Source of the DNA: Pelagibius sp.
GTDB taxonomy: Bacteria; Pseudomonadota; Alphaproteobacteria; Kiloniellales; Kiloniellaceae
Direction of reading: 5' to 3'
Length of the DNA: 64,000 nucleotides
Assembly: GCF_028281305.1 (NCBI RefSeq)
Contig: NZ_JANQKD010000023.1
Coordinates: 62,001-126,000, forward strand
Positions within the stretch are counted from its first letter, which is position 1. Every line of letters starts with the position of its first letter. Shown piece after piece: positions 27,264-36,772 of the stretch. The notes under the pieces were generated by a model. It did not search any database and was not told where the DNA came from. It saw nothing but the letters and a program-made list of their open reading frames with translations. The position numbers were made by a program, and so were the translations under genes.

Positions 27264-27273
27264 CGCCTCTAGC

Positions 27274-28401
27274 CTATCCGTCCTCCAAGTGAAGCAACAT
27301 TGCCACCCCCAGCATCAACGACACGCCCGCCGGAGTCCAGGCCGCCAACACCACCGGTATGGTACCCGAAAGTCCGATTGCGAACACGAAATTGGATAGG
27401 AAGTACAGCAAGAAGCCTGTCAGCAGGCCCGCCATGATGACCAGGCCCACCCGGCCCCTGCGTTGCGGGCGCATGGAGAAGGTCGCAGACAGCAGGACCA
27501 TCGCAGCAAAAAGCATCGGCAGAGCAAGCAGTCTATTGAGCTGCAGCCGGTGCGGAAGCGCGGAAAACCCGGCGGCATCCATGATCTCAATGAATTCCGG
27601 CAGGTTCCAGAAGGAGATCGTTTCCGGCGGTGCGAAGCTCTCCTGGATCTTGTCGACGGTCAGATCCGTCGGCAGATCGAGTGTCTCGTGAAAAGCCGAG
27701 GGCTCGCCGGGTCTGGACAACCAGGCTTCGAAGAGTTTCCACTGGCCCGACTCCAGTTGGGCGCTGTCGGCGTCGATTCGATCGAGAAAGCGGTCTTCGT
27801 CGGCATAACGGAAGACAATCACGTTGTGCAGCAGCGCCGATTCGGCGCTCACTCTCGCTGCATGGATGACCGACTGGCCTTCTGCGTCCACTTGACGCAG
27901 CCAGAGCCCGGTTTTGGAGACCGCGAGAAAGCTGGCTTCATTGCGGATATAGTTGGCCTCCATGCGTTCGAAGCGGCTGAGGAGAATTGAGGCCAAGGGG
28001 TTGAGCGCGGTCACTGTCAGGACGCCGACCAGCAGCGCACTGCCCAGAACCGGCAGCAGAAACTGCCAGACCGACACGCCCGCCGCGCGGGCTACGACCA
28101 GCTCATGGGACCGGGTCAGCCGCCAGAAGGTCGTCATGGCGGCAAACAGCACCGTAAAGGCCATGACCTCCTGGCTCAGGTGCGGCAGCTTGAGCAGCGC
28201 CATCTGAAACACGATGCCGAGCGAGGCGTCCTTGGCAGCCAGGCGGTCGATCAGATCGACGACAGTGGCCAGAAAGATGATGCCGACAATGGCGAAGGCA
28301 AAGCTGGCGAACCAGAAGAAGAACTGCCGGGCGATGTACTTCGTCAGGGTCGGCGAGATGCGCAGACGGCGCATCGCGGGCTGGGTGGCGGCGATGCTCA
28401 T
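27274..28401 (-). CDS. lptG: LPS export ABC permease LptG
   Basis: A 375-residue inner membrane protein of the LptB2FG transporter. Six membrane segments are arranged three plus three around a periplasmic beta-jellyroll domain (about residues 130-260). The start RISPTLTKYIARQFFFWF and a LTRSHELVVARAAGVS coupling-helix region are typical. It overlaps lptF by four bases. It extracts LPS and passes it to the periplasmic bridge. Confidence 0.94.
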   Translation of the reverse strand: MSIAATQPAMRRLRISPTLTKYIARQFFFWFASFAFAIVGIIFLATVVDLIDRLAAKDASLGIVFQMALLKLPHLSQEVMAFTVLFAAMTTFWRLTRSHELVVARAAGVSVWQFLLPVLGSALLVGVLTVTALNPLASILLSRFERMEANYIRNEASFLAVSKTGLWLRQVDAEGQSVIHAARVSAESALLHNVIVFRYADEDRFLDRIDADSAQLESGQWKLFEAWLSRPGEPSAFHETLDLPTDLTVDKIQESFAPPETISFWNLPEFIEIMDAAGFSALPHRLQLNRLLALPMLFAAMVLLSATFSMRPQRRGRVGLVIMAGLLTGFLLYFLSNFVFAIGLSGTIPVVLAAWTPAGVSLMLGVAMLLHLEDG

Positions 28402-29519
28402 GCCGTCTGCGCCCCGGCCGCCGGTTCCTGGGAACGGCGAGCAGGGCGCCGCAGCAAGACGAAGAAGGCGAGGCCCAGAGAGATCGCCACGGCGGCATAC
28501 ATCGCCGGGATCGCCGCGACGTGGCGGCTCGCCAAATCGTGAAGCGCGAGCGAGATGCCTTCGAGCGCGGCAACGCAGGCGATCGCCGCCAGGACCCGCT
28601 TGATCTGACCGCGTCGGTTGAACTCGCCGGCCAGCAGTGCTGCCATACCGATCACTACGAACACGAGGCTGTAGAGCGGACCGACGATGCGGTGATGCCC
28701 CTCGGCCACCAGTTCCAGCCTGTAGCGCTGATCGCGCCTGTCATCCGCCGGGTTCAGCAGTTCCGGCAGGAAGCGCTCCTTCGGCTCGCGCCAGCGCGTC
28801 TGGGGCGCATTGTCGAAGTCGGACAGCTCTACGGTATAGCGGTCGAAGTACAGCAGGGAAAACCGTCCGGTTCCGGGCTGCACCTCCTGGCGGTTGCCGT
28901 TTTCCATGACCACCCGTGGTCCTGCCTCGCTGGCGACCAGGGCGCCGCGCTCCGCCATCATGGTCACCGGCTTCTCGGGATCGCGGTTGTCGTGGACCAG
29001 GATGCCGCGCAGTTCGCCCTCCGAAGAGCGTTCGCGGACATAGACGGTGATCTCGTCGGTTACCGTGGTGAACACGCCCTCCTGCAGCAGGATAGCTGAG
29101 AAATCACTTCGGAAGGCGTGCTGCAAGTCTTTGAAACTTCGGAAAGATGCCGGCAGAAAATACAGGGAGATCGCATAGACCGACAGGGTCACGATCACAC
29201 CCAGGATGAGCGCCGGCCTGGCCAGTTGCAGCTGCGACAAGCCGGCGGCCCGCATAACCACCATTTCGCTGTCCATGGCCAGTTTGTGATAGACGAACAG
29301 GGCTGCCACGAAGCAGGCCACCGGCAGCACCACGCCCAGAAACGACGGCAGCAGCAAGGCCACGAAGGTGAGGAAGGTGGAAGCGGGCAGACCGCGATTG
29401 ACGATGTAGTCGATCAGCCTCAGAGACTGGGTCAGCCAGATCGCAAAGGTAAGGGCCATGGTGACGAACAACGTCGCCGCCATCAGCTGGCCGAGGACGT
29501 AACGCGTAATGGAAGGCAT
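28398..29519 (-). CDS. lptF: LPS export ABC permease LptF
   Basis: A 373-residue partner of LptG with the same three-plus-three layout. I start at MPSITRYVLGQLMAA; a reading 55 codons longer adds a Pro/Ala-rich segment not expected for the family. The coupling segment DSEMVVMRAAGLSQLQLA and periplasmic jellyroll are visible. It is first in the six-gene envelope operon and divergent from pepA. Confidence 0.93.
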   Translation of the reverse strand: MPSITRYVLGQLMAATLFVTMALTFAIWLTQSLRLIDYIVNRGLPASTFLTFVALLLPSFLGVVLPVACFVAALFVYHKLAMDSEMVVMRAAGLSQLQLARPALILGVIVTLSVYAISLYFLPASFRSFKDLQHAFRSDFSAILLQEGVFTTVTDEITVYVRERSSEGELRGILVHDNRDPEKPVTMMAERGALVASEAGPRVVMENGNRQEVQPGTGRFSLLYFDRYTVELSDFDNAPQTRWREPKERFLPELLNPADDRRDQRYRLELVAEGHHRIVGPLYSLVFVVIGMAALLAGEFNRRGQIKRVLAAIACVAALEGISLALHDLASRHVAAIPAMYAAVAISLGLAFFVLLRRPARRSQEPAAGAQTA

Positions 29520-29772
29520 CGGATCCAGTTGCTGCGGTCTGGAAGCCCAGAGATAGCCCGGCGGCCCGGCGTCCGTCCAGCGAATTTCCGCCAGCGAATT
29601 CCCGGGGCTTTCGGCTTCGGCATCTGCGCCTTGCGGCTGCGCATCAGGGCTGCGGGGCTTGAACTTGCGTGCCCCGGCTGACAATTTACTTTGCCAATCA
29701 AGACTCGTTCGATTTTCAATCTATCGGAGCCCCGACGGCGGCCACCCGACAAAGCTCTCCGTGAGGACTTTC
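29520..29772. other. Divergent intergenic region lptF / pepA
   Basis: 253 bases without a credible gene. The part at about 29680-29735 is AT-richer than its surroundings and probably carries the promoters of both transcripts. A plus-strand TTGCCA with a TTTCAA 17 bases later is the only element I can point to, and it is weak. Confidence 0.4.
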
Positions 29773-31272
29773 ATGAACATCTCCTTCGCTACGCCCAGCG
29801 TCCCGACGTCCGGTGCCCTGATCGTCGGGGTTCTGGAGGGTGGGAAACTCACCCCGTCCGCCGCCAGCCTGAACAAGACAACGCAGGGGGCGCTGGAGAG
29901 GGCCATCGACGCAAATGCTTTCTCCGGCAAGCGAGGCGAGCTTTTGGACGTGGTCGCGCCGGCCGGCCTCAACAACAGCCGCGTGCTGATGGTTGGCATG
30001 GGGGCCCCGGCGAAGCTGACGGAGAAGGACCTGCAGGACATCGGCGGCAACATCGCTGCACACCTGACGCGGGTCCGTGAACAGAAGGCTGCCGTCCTGA
30101 TGGACAAGCTGCGCGGCGGAAAGCAAGCCGCTGAGCGCGCGGCGAACGCGGGCTTCGGGGCTGTTCTGCGCAGCTACCGCTTCAACCGCTACAAGACCAA
30201 GCAGAAAGCGGAAGAGAAGCCCCGCCTGAAGGAGATCCGTTTCCACCTCGACAACCCGGCCGCGGCCAAGCGGGCCTTTCAGCGGCTGGAAAAGGTGGCG
30301 GACGGCGTGTTCATGACCCGCGATCTCGCCAGCGAGCCGGCCAACATCCTTTATCCCAAGTCCTTTGCTGCCGAGGCCAAGAAGCTCACCAAGCTTGGCC
30401 TGAAGGTGCAGGTGCTCGGCGAGAAGGAGATGCAGAAGCTCGGCATGGGCTCTTTGCTGGGGGTCGCCCAGGGCTCCGCGCACGAACCGCAGATGCTGGT
30501 GATGCAGTGGCAGGGTGCCCCGAACGCAAAGGACAAGGCACCGCTCGCCTTTGTCGGCAAGGGGGTGACCTTCGATACCGGTGGTATTTCCCTGAAGCCG
30601 GCGGGCGGTATGGAGGACATGAAGTGGGACATGGGCGGCGCCGGTGCGGTGGTCGGTCTCATGAAGGCACTGGCGGGCCGCAAGGCCAAGGTCAATGCTG
30701 TCGGCGTCTGCGGACTGGTCGAGAACATGCCCTCCGGAACCGCCCAGCGGCCCGGTGATGTGGTGACCTCCATGGCCGGTCTCACCATCGAGGTGCTGAA
30801 CACCGATGCCGAGGGCCGCCTGGTGCTTGCGGATGCGCTCTGGTACACCCAGGAGAAGTTCAAGCCCAAGCTCATTGTCGACCTGGCCACCCTGACCGGC
30901 GCCATCATCATCTCGCTTGGCCACGAGAATGCCGGCCTGTTCAGCAACGACGACAAGCTGTCCGAGCAACTGACGAAGGCCGGCAAGGAAGTGGGCGAGG
31001 AGGTCTGGCGCCTGCCGATGAGCGCGGCCTACGACAAGCTGATCGACTGCGACATCGCCGACATGAAGAACATCAGCGGCGGGCGCGCCGGCGGCTCGAT
31101 TACGGCCGCACAGTTCCTGCAGCGCTTCATCAAGGACGGCACGCCCTGGGCGCATCTGGATATCGCCGGCACGGCCTGGACCAGCAAAGACAAGCCCACC
31201 GTGCCGAAGGGCGGCACCGGATTCGGCGTGCGGCTGTTGGACACCCTGGTTTCCAAGTACTACGAGAAATAG
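29773..31272 (+). CDS. pepA: Leucyl aminopeptidase
   Basis: A 499-residue M17 cytosolic aminopeptidase with two metal ions. The N-terminal domain starts [14 protein letters not shown]. The catalytic domain has [30 protein letters not shown], and [14 protein letters not shown], which supply the Lys, Asp and Glu ligands. It releases N-terminal residues in peptide turnover; in some bacteria it also binds DNA. The stop codon lies inside a 17-base tandem repeat. holC follows, as in many proteobacteria. Confidence 0.97.
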   Translation: MNISFATPSVPTSGALIVGVLEGGKLTPSAASLNKTTQGALERAIDANAFSGKRGELLDVVAPAGLNNSRVLMVGMGAPAKLTEKDLQDIGGNIAAHLTRVREQKAAVLMDKLRGGKQAAERAANAGFGAVLRSYRFNRYKTKQKAEEKPRLKEIRFHLDNPAAAKRAFQRLEKVADGVFMTRDLASEPANILYPKSFAAEAKKLTKLGLKVQVLGEKEMQKLGMGSLLGVAQGSAHEPQMLVMQWQGAPNAKDKAPLAFVGKGVTFDTGGISLKPAGGMEDMKWDMGGAGAVVGLMKALAGRKAKVNAVGVCGLVENMPSGTAQRPGDVVTSMAGLTIEVLNTDAEGRLVLADALWYTQEKFKPKLIVDLATLTGAIIISLGHENAGLFSNDDKLSEQLTKAGKEVGEEVWRLPMSAAYDKLIDCDIADMKNISGGRAGGSITAAQFLQRFIKDGTPWAHLDIAGTAWTSKDKPTVPKGGTGFGVRLLDTLVSKYYEK

Positions 31273-31307
31273 GGTACTACGAGAAATAGGGTACGACGAG
31301 AAACAGG
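31257..31307 (+). repeat. 17-base tandem repeat across the pepA stop codon
   Basis: Units GTACTACGAGAAATAGG at 31257-31273 and 31274-31290 are identical; a third at 31291-31307 differs at two positions. The first copy codes the pepA C-terminus YYEK and its TAG stop; the others are untranslated. This looks like slippage duplication of the gene end. Confidence 0.95.
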
Positions 31308-31374
31308 ATCCGGCGCGCAGAGCTTGCCAGCCAAGCCCTGCCACCTGCGCGCTGACGGTCCGGAGGACACCGCG

Positions 31375-31824
31375 ATGACCGAGGTCCGCTTCTATCATCT
31401 GACCCGCACGCCTTTGCATCAGGCGCTGCCGCAGATGCTGGAACGGACCCTGGAGCGCGGCCAGCGGGCCGTGGTCAAAGCCGGTTCGGAGGAGCGGGTG
31501 GAAGCTCTGGCCGCGGGCCTTTGGACCTACAACGACCGCTCCTTCCTGCCCCATGGCAGCATCAAGGACGGGCGCGGCGAACTGCAGCCGATCTGGTTGA
31601 CGACCGAGGATGCCGTGCCCAACGGCGCCGAGGTGCTGTTTCTGACCGACGGCAGCACCAGCGAGGAGCTTTCGCGCTTCAGCCTCTGTGCCGTTCTGTT
31701 CGACGGCAGCGATCCAGATGCGGTTTCAGCAGCGCGCGCGCAGTGGACGGCGCTGAAGAACGACGGCCATGGCGTGACCTACTGGCAGCAGGACGAAAGC
31801 GGCCGCTGGGGGCAGAAGGCTTAG
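31375..31824 (+). CDS. holC: DNA polymerase III chi subunit
   Basis: A 149-residue chi subunit with the start TEVRFYHLTRTPLHQALPQML and the conserved middle WTYNDRSFLPHG, then PIWLTT. Chi joins the clamp loader psi subunit to single-strand binding protein at the fork. I start at the ATG at 31375. It lies 102 bases after pepA and overlaps the convergent LysR gene by four bases. Confidence 0.92.
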   Translation: MTEVRFYHLTRTPLHQALPQMLERTLERGQRAVVKAGSEERVEALAAGLWTYNDRSFLPHGSIKDGRGELQPIWLTTEDAVPNGAEVLFLTDGSTSEELSRFSLCAVLFDGSDPDAVSAARAQWTALKNDGHGVTYWQQDESGRWGQKA

Positions 31825-32735
31825 CCCAGCGCCAGATTGTCAGTCCGTGCCTGGCCGGCTGCTGCCGCCGCGCGCAGCCAATCCCGAAAGGCTTCCAGTT
31901 CCGGGCTCAGGTTCCCGCTGTCGCGAAACACCAGGAAGTAGGCCCCGATCTCGGTCGGCGGCCGGTCGAAGGGCATCACCAGGCGGCCTGCCTTGAGATC
32001 CTCCTCGATCAGCATCAGATCGCCCATGGCGACTCCATAGCCCTGGACGGCGGCCTGCAGCGTGGCATCGAGAAAGTCGAAGTCCTCGCCGCTCTCCGGA
32101 TCGACGCCGTCGACCGTGTTGCGCGTCAGCCAGAGCCGCCAGTCGCGGTGGTCCGGCACGGCGTGGAGCAGGCGGTGACGGGCCAGATCCTCCGGCCTGC
32201 GCAGGGCGTGCGGACCCTCCAGCAGGGCCGGTGCGCAGACCGGTGCCATGCGCTCGACCATCAGCAAGTCGGCGTTGGGCCGCTCCTCGCGGTTTTCGAA
32301 CACCATGATCCCGGCATCGAAGTCCTCGCGCGCGAAGTCGACGTGCCTCCACGCAGTGGTCAGCCGGACCTGGATGTCCGGCCGCTCGGCCTGAAAGCGC
32401 AGGATCTGCGGAACAAGCCAGCGCACGGCGATGGTCGGCACCGACTTGAACTTCACCTCGCCGGAGCGTTCCTTCACCCGCTCGGCGGCCACCATGATCT
32501 GGTCGAAGGCTGCGCTCAAAGCGGGGAGCAGGCGGTTTCCGGCGGCCGTCAGGTCGACCGAGCGGTGGCCCCTGGTGAACAGGTCGGCGGCGAAGTAGTC
32601 CTCAAGGCCCCGCACTTGGCGGCTGATCGCGCCCTGGGTGACGGACAGTTCCTCTGCGGCCTTGGTGAAACTGCCAAGGCGGGCAGCAGCCTCAAAGGCC
32701 CGAAGGGCGTTCAGGGGCGGCAGACGGCGTCTCAT
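31821..32735 (-). CDS. LysR-family transcriptional regulator (GcvA-like)
   Basis: A 304-residue regulator. The N-terminal winged helix-turn-helix is RLPPLNALRAFEAAARLG through SVTQGAISRQVRGLEDYF; the substrate-binding domain fills residues about 90-300. The PPLNALRAFEAAAR start resembles GcvA/AmpR-type members. It is divergent from a DUF1127 gene, with two small dyads in the gap, so it may regulate that gene and itself. The ligand is unknown. Confidence 0.9.
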   Translation of the reverse strand: MRRRLPPLNALRAFEAAARLGSFTKAAEELSVTQGAISRQVRGLEDYFAADLFTRGHRSVDLTAAGNRLLPALSAAFDQIMVAAERVKERSGEVKFKSVPTIAVRWLVPQILRFQAERPDIQVRLTTAWRHVDFAREDFDAGIMVFENREERPNADLLMVERMAPVCAPALLEGPHALRRPEDLARHRLLHAVPDHRDWRLWLTRNTVDGVDPESGEDFDFLDATLQAAVQGYGVAMGDLMLIEEDLKAGRLVMPFDRPPTEIGAYFLVFRDSGNLSPELEAFRDWLRAAAAAGQARTDNLALG

Positions 32736-32749
32736 CTGGATGACTTTTC

Positions 32750-32766
32750 CTCATGCCAAGAATGAG
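32750..32766. promoter_or_regulatory. Dyad CTCAT-N7-ATGAG, possible LysR site
   Basis: A perfect five-base inverted repeat with a seven-base spacer, centred 23 bases upstream of the LysR start codon. The size (T-N11-A-like) fits a LysR-type operator, here probably for autoregulation. Not proven. Confidence 0.4.
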
Positions 32767-32803
32767 TAATCATCGATTGAGAGATGAGGATGTCAAGCCT
32801 ATG

Positions 32804-32816
32804 TCACTGATAGTGA
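32804..32816. promoter_or_regulatory. Dyad TCACT-GAT-AGTGA upstream of DUF1127 gene
   Basis: A perfect five-base inverted repeat with a three-base centre, 31 bases before the DUF1127 start. It may be an operator for that gene or a short hairpin in its leader. Confidence 0.3.
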
Positions 32817-32846
32817 GAGATTTATGGAGACTTGAAGGAGGCGGAG

Positions 32847-33137
32847 ATGAAAGACCTACGCGCATTTGCCGGTGCTGAGGTAATCTCATTTCCTGAAGGA
32901 AGCATGGCGCGAAACGGCGCAGCCGGGCCCTGCGGAGCCCCGGGCTCCCTGGCTGACCGGGCGGCAGGCTTGCTGAGACGCCGGGCCTTTCGGCGTGAGC
33001 TCACCCGTCTTCTGGAAGCTTCGCCCCACCTGATCCGCGATATCGGCCTGGACGAGTCGGCGGTGCGCCGCGAAGTCCAGCTTCCCTTCTGGCGGCAGGG
33101 GCCCCTGGTCCCGGGGAGCTTGCGTCACCGGACCTAG
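32847..33137 (+). CDS. DUF1127 (YjiS-like) small protein
   Basis: A 96-residue basic protein. The C-terminal half (RAFRRELTRLLEASPHLIRDIGLDESAVRREVQLPFWR region) is a DUF1127 domain, a family of small RNA-binding-like proteins linked to phosphate, stress and polyamine responses in alphaproteobacteria. The ATG follows AAGGAGGCGGAG; a TTG start five codons upstream is rejected. The N-terminal part is unconserved and Gly/Ala-rich. It overlaps the convergent ABC-F gene by four bases. Confidence 0.8.
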   Translation: MKDLRAFAGAEVISFPEGSMARNGAAGPCGAPGSLADRAAGLLRRRAFRRELTRLLEASPHLIRDIGLDESAVRREVQLPFWRQGPLVPGSLRHRT

Positions 33138-35017
33138 GCGCCTTCCAGGGCGGTCTGCAGGGTGAGCCAGCGCTCCTCCGCCTCCGCCAGCTTCTGTTTG
33201 ACCTGGCCGAAGGTGATTTGCAGGTCCTGCAGGGCCGCGGTCGGGCCTTCATAGACCTCTGGGTCGGCAAGCTTGGCCTCCAGGCGGGCTTTTTCCTTTC
33301 CGAGCTTCTCTATCTCCGCTTCGGCCTGTTTGGCCGCCTTGCGCAGATCCGCCACCGCGGCACGGGCCTCCGCCGAGGCCCGCCGGCGGTCCTTCTTGGA
33401 CAGAGTATCGGTGTTCTTCGGCCGATCGTTGCGCTGCCGCGAGCGTTCCTGCCGGCGCTGTTCCATCAGCAGCTTGCGATAGTCTTCCATGTCGCCGTCG
33501 AAAGCCGTCACCGTGCCTTCGGCGACCAGCCAGAGACGATCGGCGGTGAGTTCGATCAGATGCGGGTCGTGGCTGACCAGGATGACCGCGCCCTCGAAGG
33601 CGCCCAGGGCCTGGATCAAGGCCTGGCGCGAGTCGACGTCCAGGTGGTTGGTCGGCTCATCGAGGATCAATACGTGTGGGGCATCGCGGCTCATCAGGGC
33701 AAAGAGCAGGCGCGCCTTTTCCCCGCCGGAAAGCTTGCCGACCTTCACCTCCGCCCGGTCGACGCCGAAGCCGAAACGGCCGAGCTGCGCGCGCAGCTTG
33801 GTCTCGGTTTCCAGCGGCATGAGCCGTTCCATCAGCTGCAGCGGCGTGGCCTGCAGGTCCAGTTCTTCGGCCTGGTCCTGCGAGAAGTAGCCGATCTTCA
33901 GCTTGCCGGAGCGGGTCATGCGCCCCTCCATCGGCTTCAGACGGCCGGCCAGGAGGCGCGAGAGCGTGGACTTGCCGTTGCCGTTGGCGCCCAGCAGCGC
34001 CACCCGGTCGTCCATGTCGAGGCGCAGGTCCAGGCGCGACAGGATAGCCTTGGCGGGCTCGTAGCCGACTGCGGCGTTTTCGAGGGTCACGACCGGTGGC
34101 GAGAGACGCCCGGGCTCCGGGAAGTTGAAGGTGATCGTGCGCTCCTCCATGACCGAGGCGATCGGCTCCATACGGTCCAGGGCCTTCAGCCGTGACTGCG
34201 CCTGGCGGGCCTTGCTGGCCTTGTAGCGGAAGCGGTCGACAAAGGCCTGGATGTGGCGGCGCTCGGCCTGTTGCTTGGCGTGGAGGGCGGCCTGGCGTTC
34301 CAGGTGTTCGCGGCGCAGGCGCTCAAAGCGGTCGTAGTTGCCGCTGTAAGCGGTCAGTTTGCGCTGCTCCAGGTGGATGATCCGATTGACCGCCCGATTC
34401 AGCAGCCCGCGGTCGTGGGAGACCAGCAGCAGGGTGCCGGGGTAGCTCTTCAGAAAGCCTTCCAGCCAGAGCGCGGCCTCGAGGTCCAGATGGTTCGTCG
34501 GCTCGTCCAGCAGCAGCAGGTCAGGGGCGGCAAACAGCAGGGCAGCCAGGGCGACCCGCATGCGCCAGCCCCCCGAAAACTCGGCGCAGGGCCGCTGCTG
34601 GGCCGCTTCGTCGAAGCCCAGACCGGCCAGGATGCGGGCCGCCCGGGCTGGCGCGCTGTCGGCCTGGATCGCGGCCAGCCGCTCGTGCAGCTCGGCGATC
34701 CGGGCCGGATCGCCGGTCTCTTCCGCTTCGGCAAGCAGAGCGCTGCGCTCTTGGTCCGCGGCCAGCACAGTGTCGATCAGGCTGGTCTGGCCGGAGGGCG
34801 CGTCCTGCGCAACCTTGCCGATGCGCATGCGCCGCGGCACGGAGATGCTGCCTTGGTCGGGATGAAGTTCGCCGGAGATCAGCTTCAGCAGGGTCGTCTT
34901 GCCGCTGCCGTTGCGCCCGACCAGCCCCACACGCTCCCCGCCGTTGACCGCGACCGTGGCGTGGTCAAACAGTGGGTCGCCCTGAACGCGATAGGATAAG
35001 TCGTTAATATGTAACAT
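33134..35017 (-). CDS. ABC-F family ATPase (YheS/Uup type)
   Basis: A 627-residue soluble protein with two ABC domains and no membrane domain. Walker A motifs are GRNGSGKTT and GANGNGKST; signatures are FSGGWRMR and LSGGEKAR; Walker B is LLLLDEPTNHLD and VLILDEPTNHLD. A charged linker between them and a C-terminal coiled coil (about residues 540-625) are visible. ABC-F proteins act on the ribosome in translation quality control or antibiotic protection. The coiled-coil tail favours YheS/Uup-like roles over resistance. Confidence 0.93.
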   Translation of the reverse strand: MLHINDLSYRVQGDPLFDHATVAVNGGERVGLVGRNGSGKTTLLKLISGELHPDQGSISVPRRMRIGKVAQDAPSGQTSLIDTVLAADQERSALLAEAEETGDPARIAELHERLAAIQADSAPARAARILAGLGFDEAAQQRPCAEFSGGWRMRVALAALLFAAPDLLLLDEPTNHLDLEAALWLEGFLKSYPGTLLLVSHDRGLLNRAVNRIIHLEQRKLTAYSGNYDRFERLRREHLERQAALHAKQQAERRHIQAFVDRFRYKASKARQAQSRLKALDRMEPIASVMEERTITFNFPEPGRLSPPVVTLENAAVGYEPAKAILSRLDLRLDMDDRVALLGANGNGKSTLSRLLAGRLKPMEGRMTRSGKLKIGYFSQDQAEELDLQATPLQLMERLMPLETETKLRAQLGRFGFGVDRAEVKVGKLSGGEKARLLFALMSRDAPHVLILDEPTNHLDVDSRQALIQALGAFEGAVILVSHDPHLIELTADRLWLVAEGTVTAFDGDMEDYRKLLMEQRRQERSRQRNDRPKNTDTLSKKDRRRASAEARAAVADLRKAAKQAEAEIEKLGKEKARLEAKLADPEVYEGPTAALQDLQITFGQVKQKLAEAEERWLTLQTALEGA

Positions 35018-35155
35018 TAATCCGGCTACCGGCGCCTCGTTCGGGCCCCTTGCGGGGGGACAGCTTTCGCGGCGCAGGGTGATAGCACGGCGATCCGTGT
35101 GCCGAAAGGGCCGCGGACCCGGGTTTCGGCATCACGCCCGGCTGGCCCGGGGCCG

Positions 35156-35184
35156 TTGCCCCTGCCTTACAAAGCGTCTATAAG
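35156..35184 (+). promoter_or_regulatory. Candidate sigma70 promoter of ndk
   Basis: TTGCCC (35156-35161), a 17-base spacer and TATAAG (35179-35184), about 85 bases before the ndk start. The gap from 35018 to 35268 holds nothing else I recognise. Confidence 0.5.
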
Positions 35185-35268
35185 CCCGGCGAAAATCAGC
35201 GCTGTCCGGCTTCCGCCGGCAGGCGTCACCCTGCAAGCGAGCGTCAATCAGAAGGAGAGCCGGAGTCC

Positions 35269-35691
35269 ATGGCCATCGAGCGGACCTTTTCAATCATCAA
35301 GCCGGATGCGACCAAGCGCAACATCACGGGCAAGATCGTCGATCGCCTGGAGGAGGCCGGCCTGCGTGTCATCGCCAGCAAGCGCATCCATATGACCCGC
35401 GACCAGGCCGAGGGCTTCTATGCCGTGCACCGGGAGCGGCCCTTCTTCGGCGATCTCTGCACCTTCATGACTTCGGGTCCGGTGGTCGTGCAGGTTCTGG
35501 AGGGCGAGAGTGCCATTGCCAAGAACCGCGAGGTTATGGGCGCCACCAACCCGGCCGATGCGGCGCCGGGTACGATCCGCGCCGACTTCGCCGAGTCCAT
35601 CGAGGCCAATTCGGTGCACGGCTCAGACGGGGCCGACACGGCAGCGGTCGAGATCAAGTTCTTCTTCAGCGACGACGAACTGGTCGGATAA
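35269..35691 (+). CDS. ndk: Nucleoside diphosphate kinase
   Basis: A 140-residue enzyme that balances nucleoside triphosphates. It starts [14 protein letters not shown]; the phosphorylated His is in [10 protein letters not shown], near residue 117, and the [17 protein letters not shown] segment is typical. AGAAGGAGAG gives a ribosome site. The length is normal. Confidence 0.98.
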   Translation: MAIERTFSIIKPDATKRNITGKIVDRLEEAGLRVIASKRIHMTRDQAEGFYAVHRERPFFGDLCTFMTSGPVVVQVLEGESAIAKNREVMGATNPADAAPGTIRADFAESIEANSVHGSDGADTAAVEIKFFFSDDELVG

Positions 35692-35773
35692 GCGCCCCAG
35701 TCGGTTCGCCGCGGGGGGCCGGCAAGGCCGGGCCGAGCGGGAGACCGGTCAGCAGAGTTGGGCGGCAGACATG

Positions 35774-35804
35774 CAATGGGCGGGTCCGATAGACCCGCCC
35801 ATTG
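35774..35804. terminator. Strong stem-loop between ndk and coxIV
   Basis: A perfect 13-base inverted repeat (35774-35786 with 35792-35804) with a five-base loop, in the gap between the convergent ndk and oxidase subunit genes. There is no U-run, so it may stop both transcripts weakly or protect 3' ends. Confidence 0.6.
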
Positions 35805-35838
35805 TCGTCCGGCTTGGGCCGGAAAGTCTTTCTGCAAC

Positions 35839-35961
35839 TCAGACCAGGAAGAGCGCCATCCCCACGAGAATCAGCACGACAAACGCTGTCGAGTAGGTGA
35901 TGAGGCGCACGAAGCCCTTCCAATTGTCCTGGTGCTCGCGGAGCAACGGGTCGTCCGACAT
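35839..35961 (-). CDS. aa3-type cytochrome c oxidase subunit IV
   Basis: A 40-residue membrane peptide reading MSDDPLLREHQDNWKGF, then VRLITYS, then one hydrophobic helix (AFVVLILVGMALFLV). This matches the bacterial CoxIV family of alphaproteobacteria, a small accessory subunit of aa3 oxidase whose role is unclear. AGGGA lies six bases before the chosen ATG. An in-frame ATG 14 codons upstream (36003) also has an AGGAA site and would give 54 residues. No other oxidase gene is nearby. Confidence 0.75.
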   Translation of the reverse strand: MSDDPLLREHQDNWKGFVRLITYSTAFVVLILVGMALFLV

Positions 35962-36124
35962 ATCTTTTCCCTGTTCTCTGTTGTCCTCAGAAGGTTCTGC
36001 CATTGCCGTTCCTGAGTTCCCGGAACCCCCCTTTGTGACCGGGAACTCCTAGCGAATCGTCGCTTGAGGTTCTAGCGCGAGACAGCTTGTGCGGGCAAGT
36101 CCTGCCGGCCGGGCGCCGGCGGCT

Positions 36125-36772
36125 TCAGGCCGAGAGGTCCGGACTGAACAGCGCGGAGCCGGCTTCGGGTGCCCCGTCGATCCGGGCCTGCCCGTCGTCC
36201 AGGCGAACCCGGCCCTCCGCCAGCAGGCGCAGGCAAAGCGGATAGAGGCGGTGCTCGGCCTGCAGCACCCGGGCTGCCAGGCTCTCGGCGTTGTCGCCGG
36301 TCTGCACCGCTACGGCGGCTTGGCCGATGATGGCCCCGCCGTCGACGGTCTCGTTGACGAAGTGGACGCTGCAGCCGTGAAGCTTTACCCCGGCGGAGAG
36401 CGCCCGGGCGTGGGTGTCGAGGCCGGGAAACAGCGGCAGCAGCGAGGGATGGATGTTGACGATCCGGTTCTCCCAGCGCCGGACGAAGGCTCCGGAGAGC
36501 ACCCGCATGAAGCCGGCAAGGCAGATCAGGTCGATCCCAGCGCCGTCCAGTGCCTCGGTGAGGGCGGCTTCGAACGCAGTTCGGTCGGCATAGGACCTGT
36601 GGTCGACGACCTGCGCGGCGATCCCGAATGCCGCGGCGTGGTTCAGGCCGCCGGCATCCGGACGGTTGGCGATCACGCAGACGATCTCCGCCGGGTATCC
36701 AGGCACTGCCGCAGCCTCCAGAAGAGACAGCAGGTTGCTGCCGCGCCCGGAAATCAGGACCGCGACCTTCAT
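36125..36772 (-). CDS. purN: Phosphoribosylglycinamide formyltransferase
   Basis: A 215-residue enzyme transferring formyl from 10-formyltetrahydrofolate to GAR in purine synthesis. It starts [14 protein letters not shown]; catalytic residues are in VNIHPSLLP (Asn, His) and ETVDGGAII (Asp). It overlaps purM by four bases, the usual coupling. Confidence 0.97.
   Translation of the reverse strand: MKVAVLISGRGSNLLSLLEAAAVPGYPAEIVCVIANRPDAGGLNHAAAFGIAAQVVDHRSYADRTAFEAALTEALDGAGIDLICLAGFMRVLSGAFVRRWENRIVNIHPSLLPLFPGLDTHARALSAGVKLHGCSVHFVNETVDGGAIIGQAAVAVQTGDNAESLAARVLQAEHRLYPLCLRLLAEGRVRLDDGQARIDGAPEAGSALFSPDLSA

Noticed and set aside
25086..27272. A 728-codon open frame on the plus strand opposite lptD
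   Set aside because: It mirrors a clear lptD on the other strand, has no family motifs and a biased composition; long antisense frames are common at high GC.
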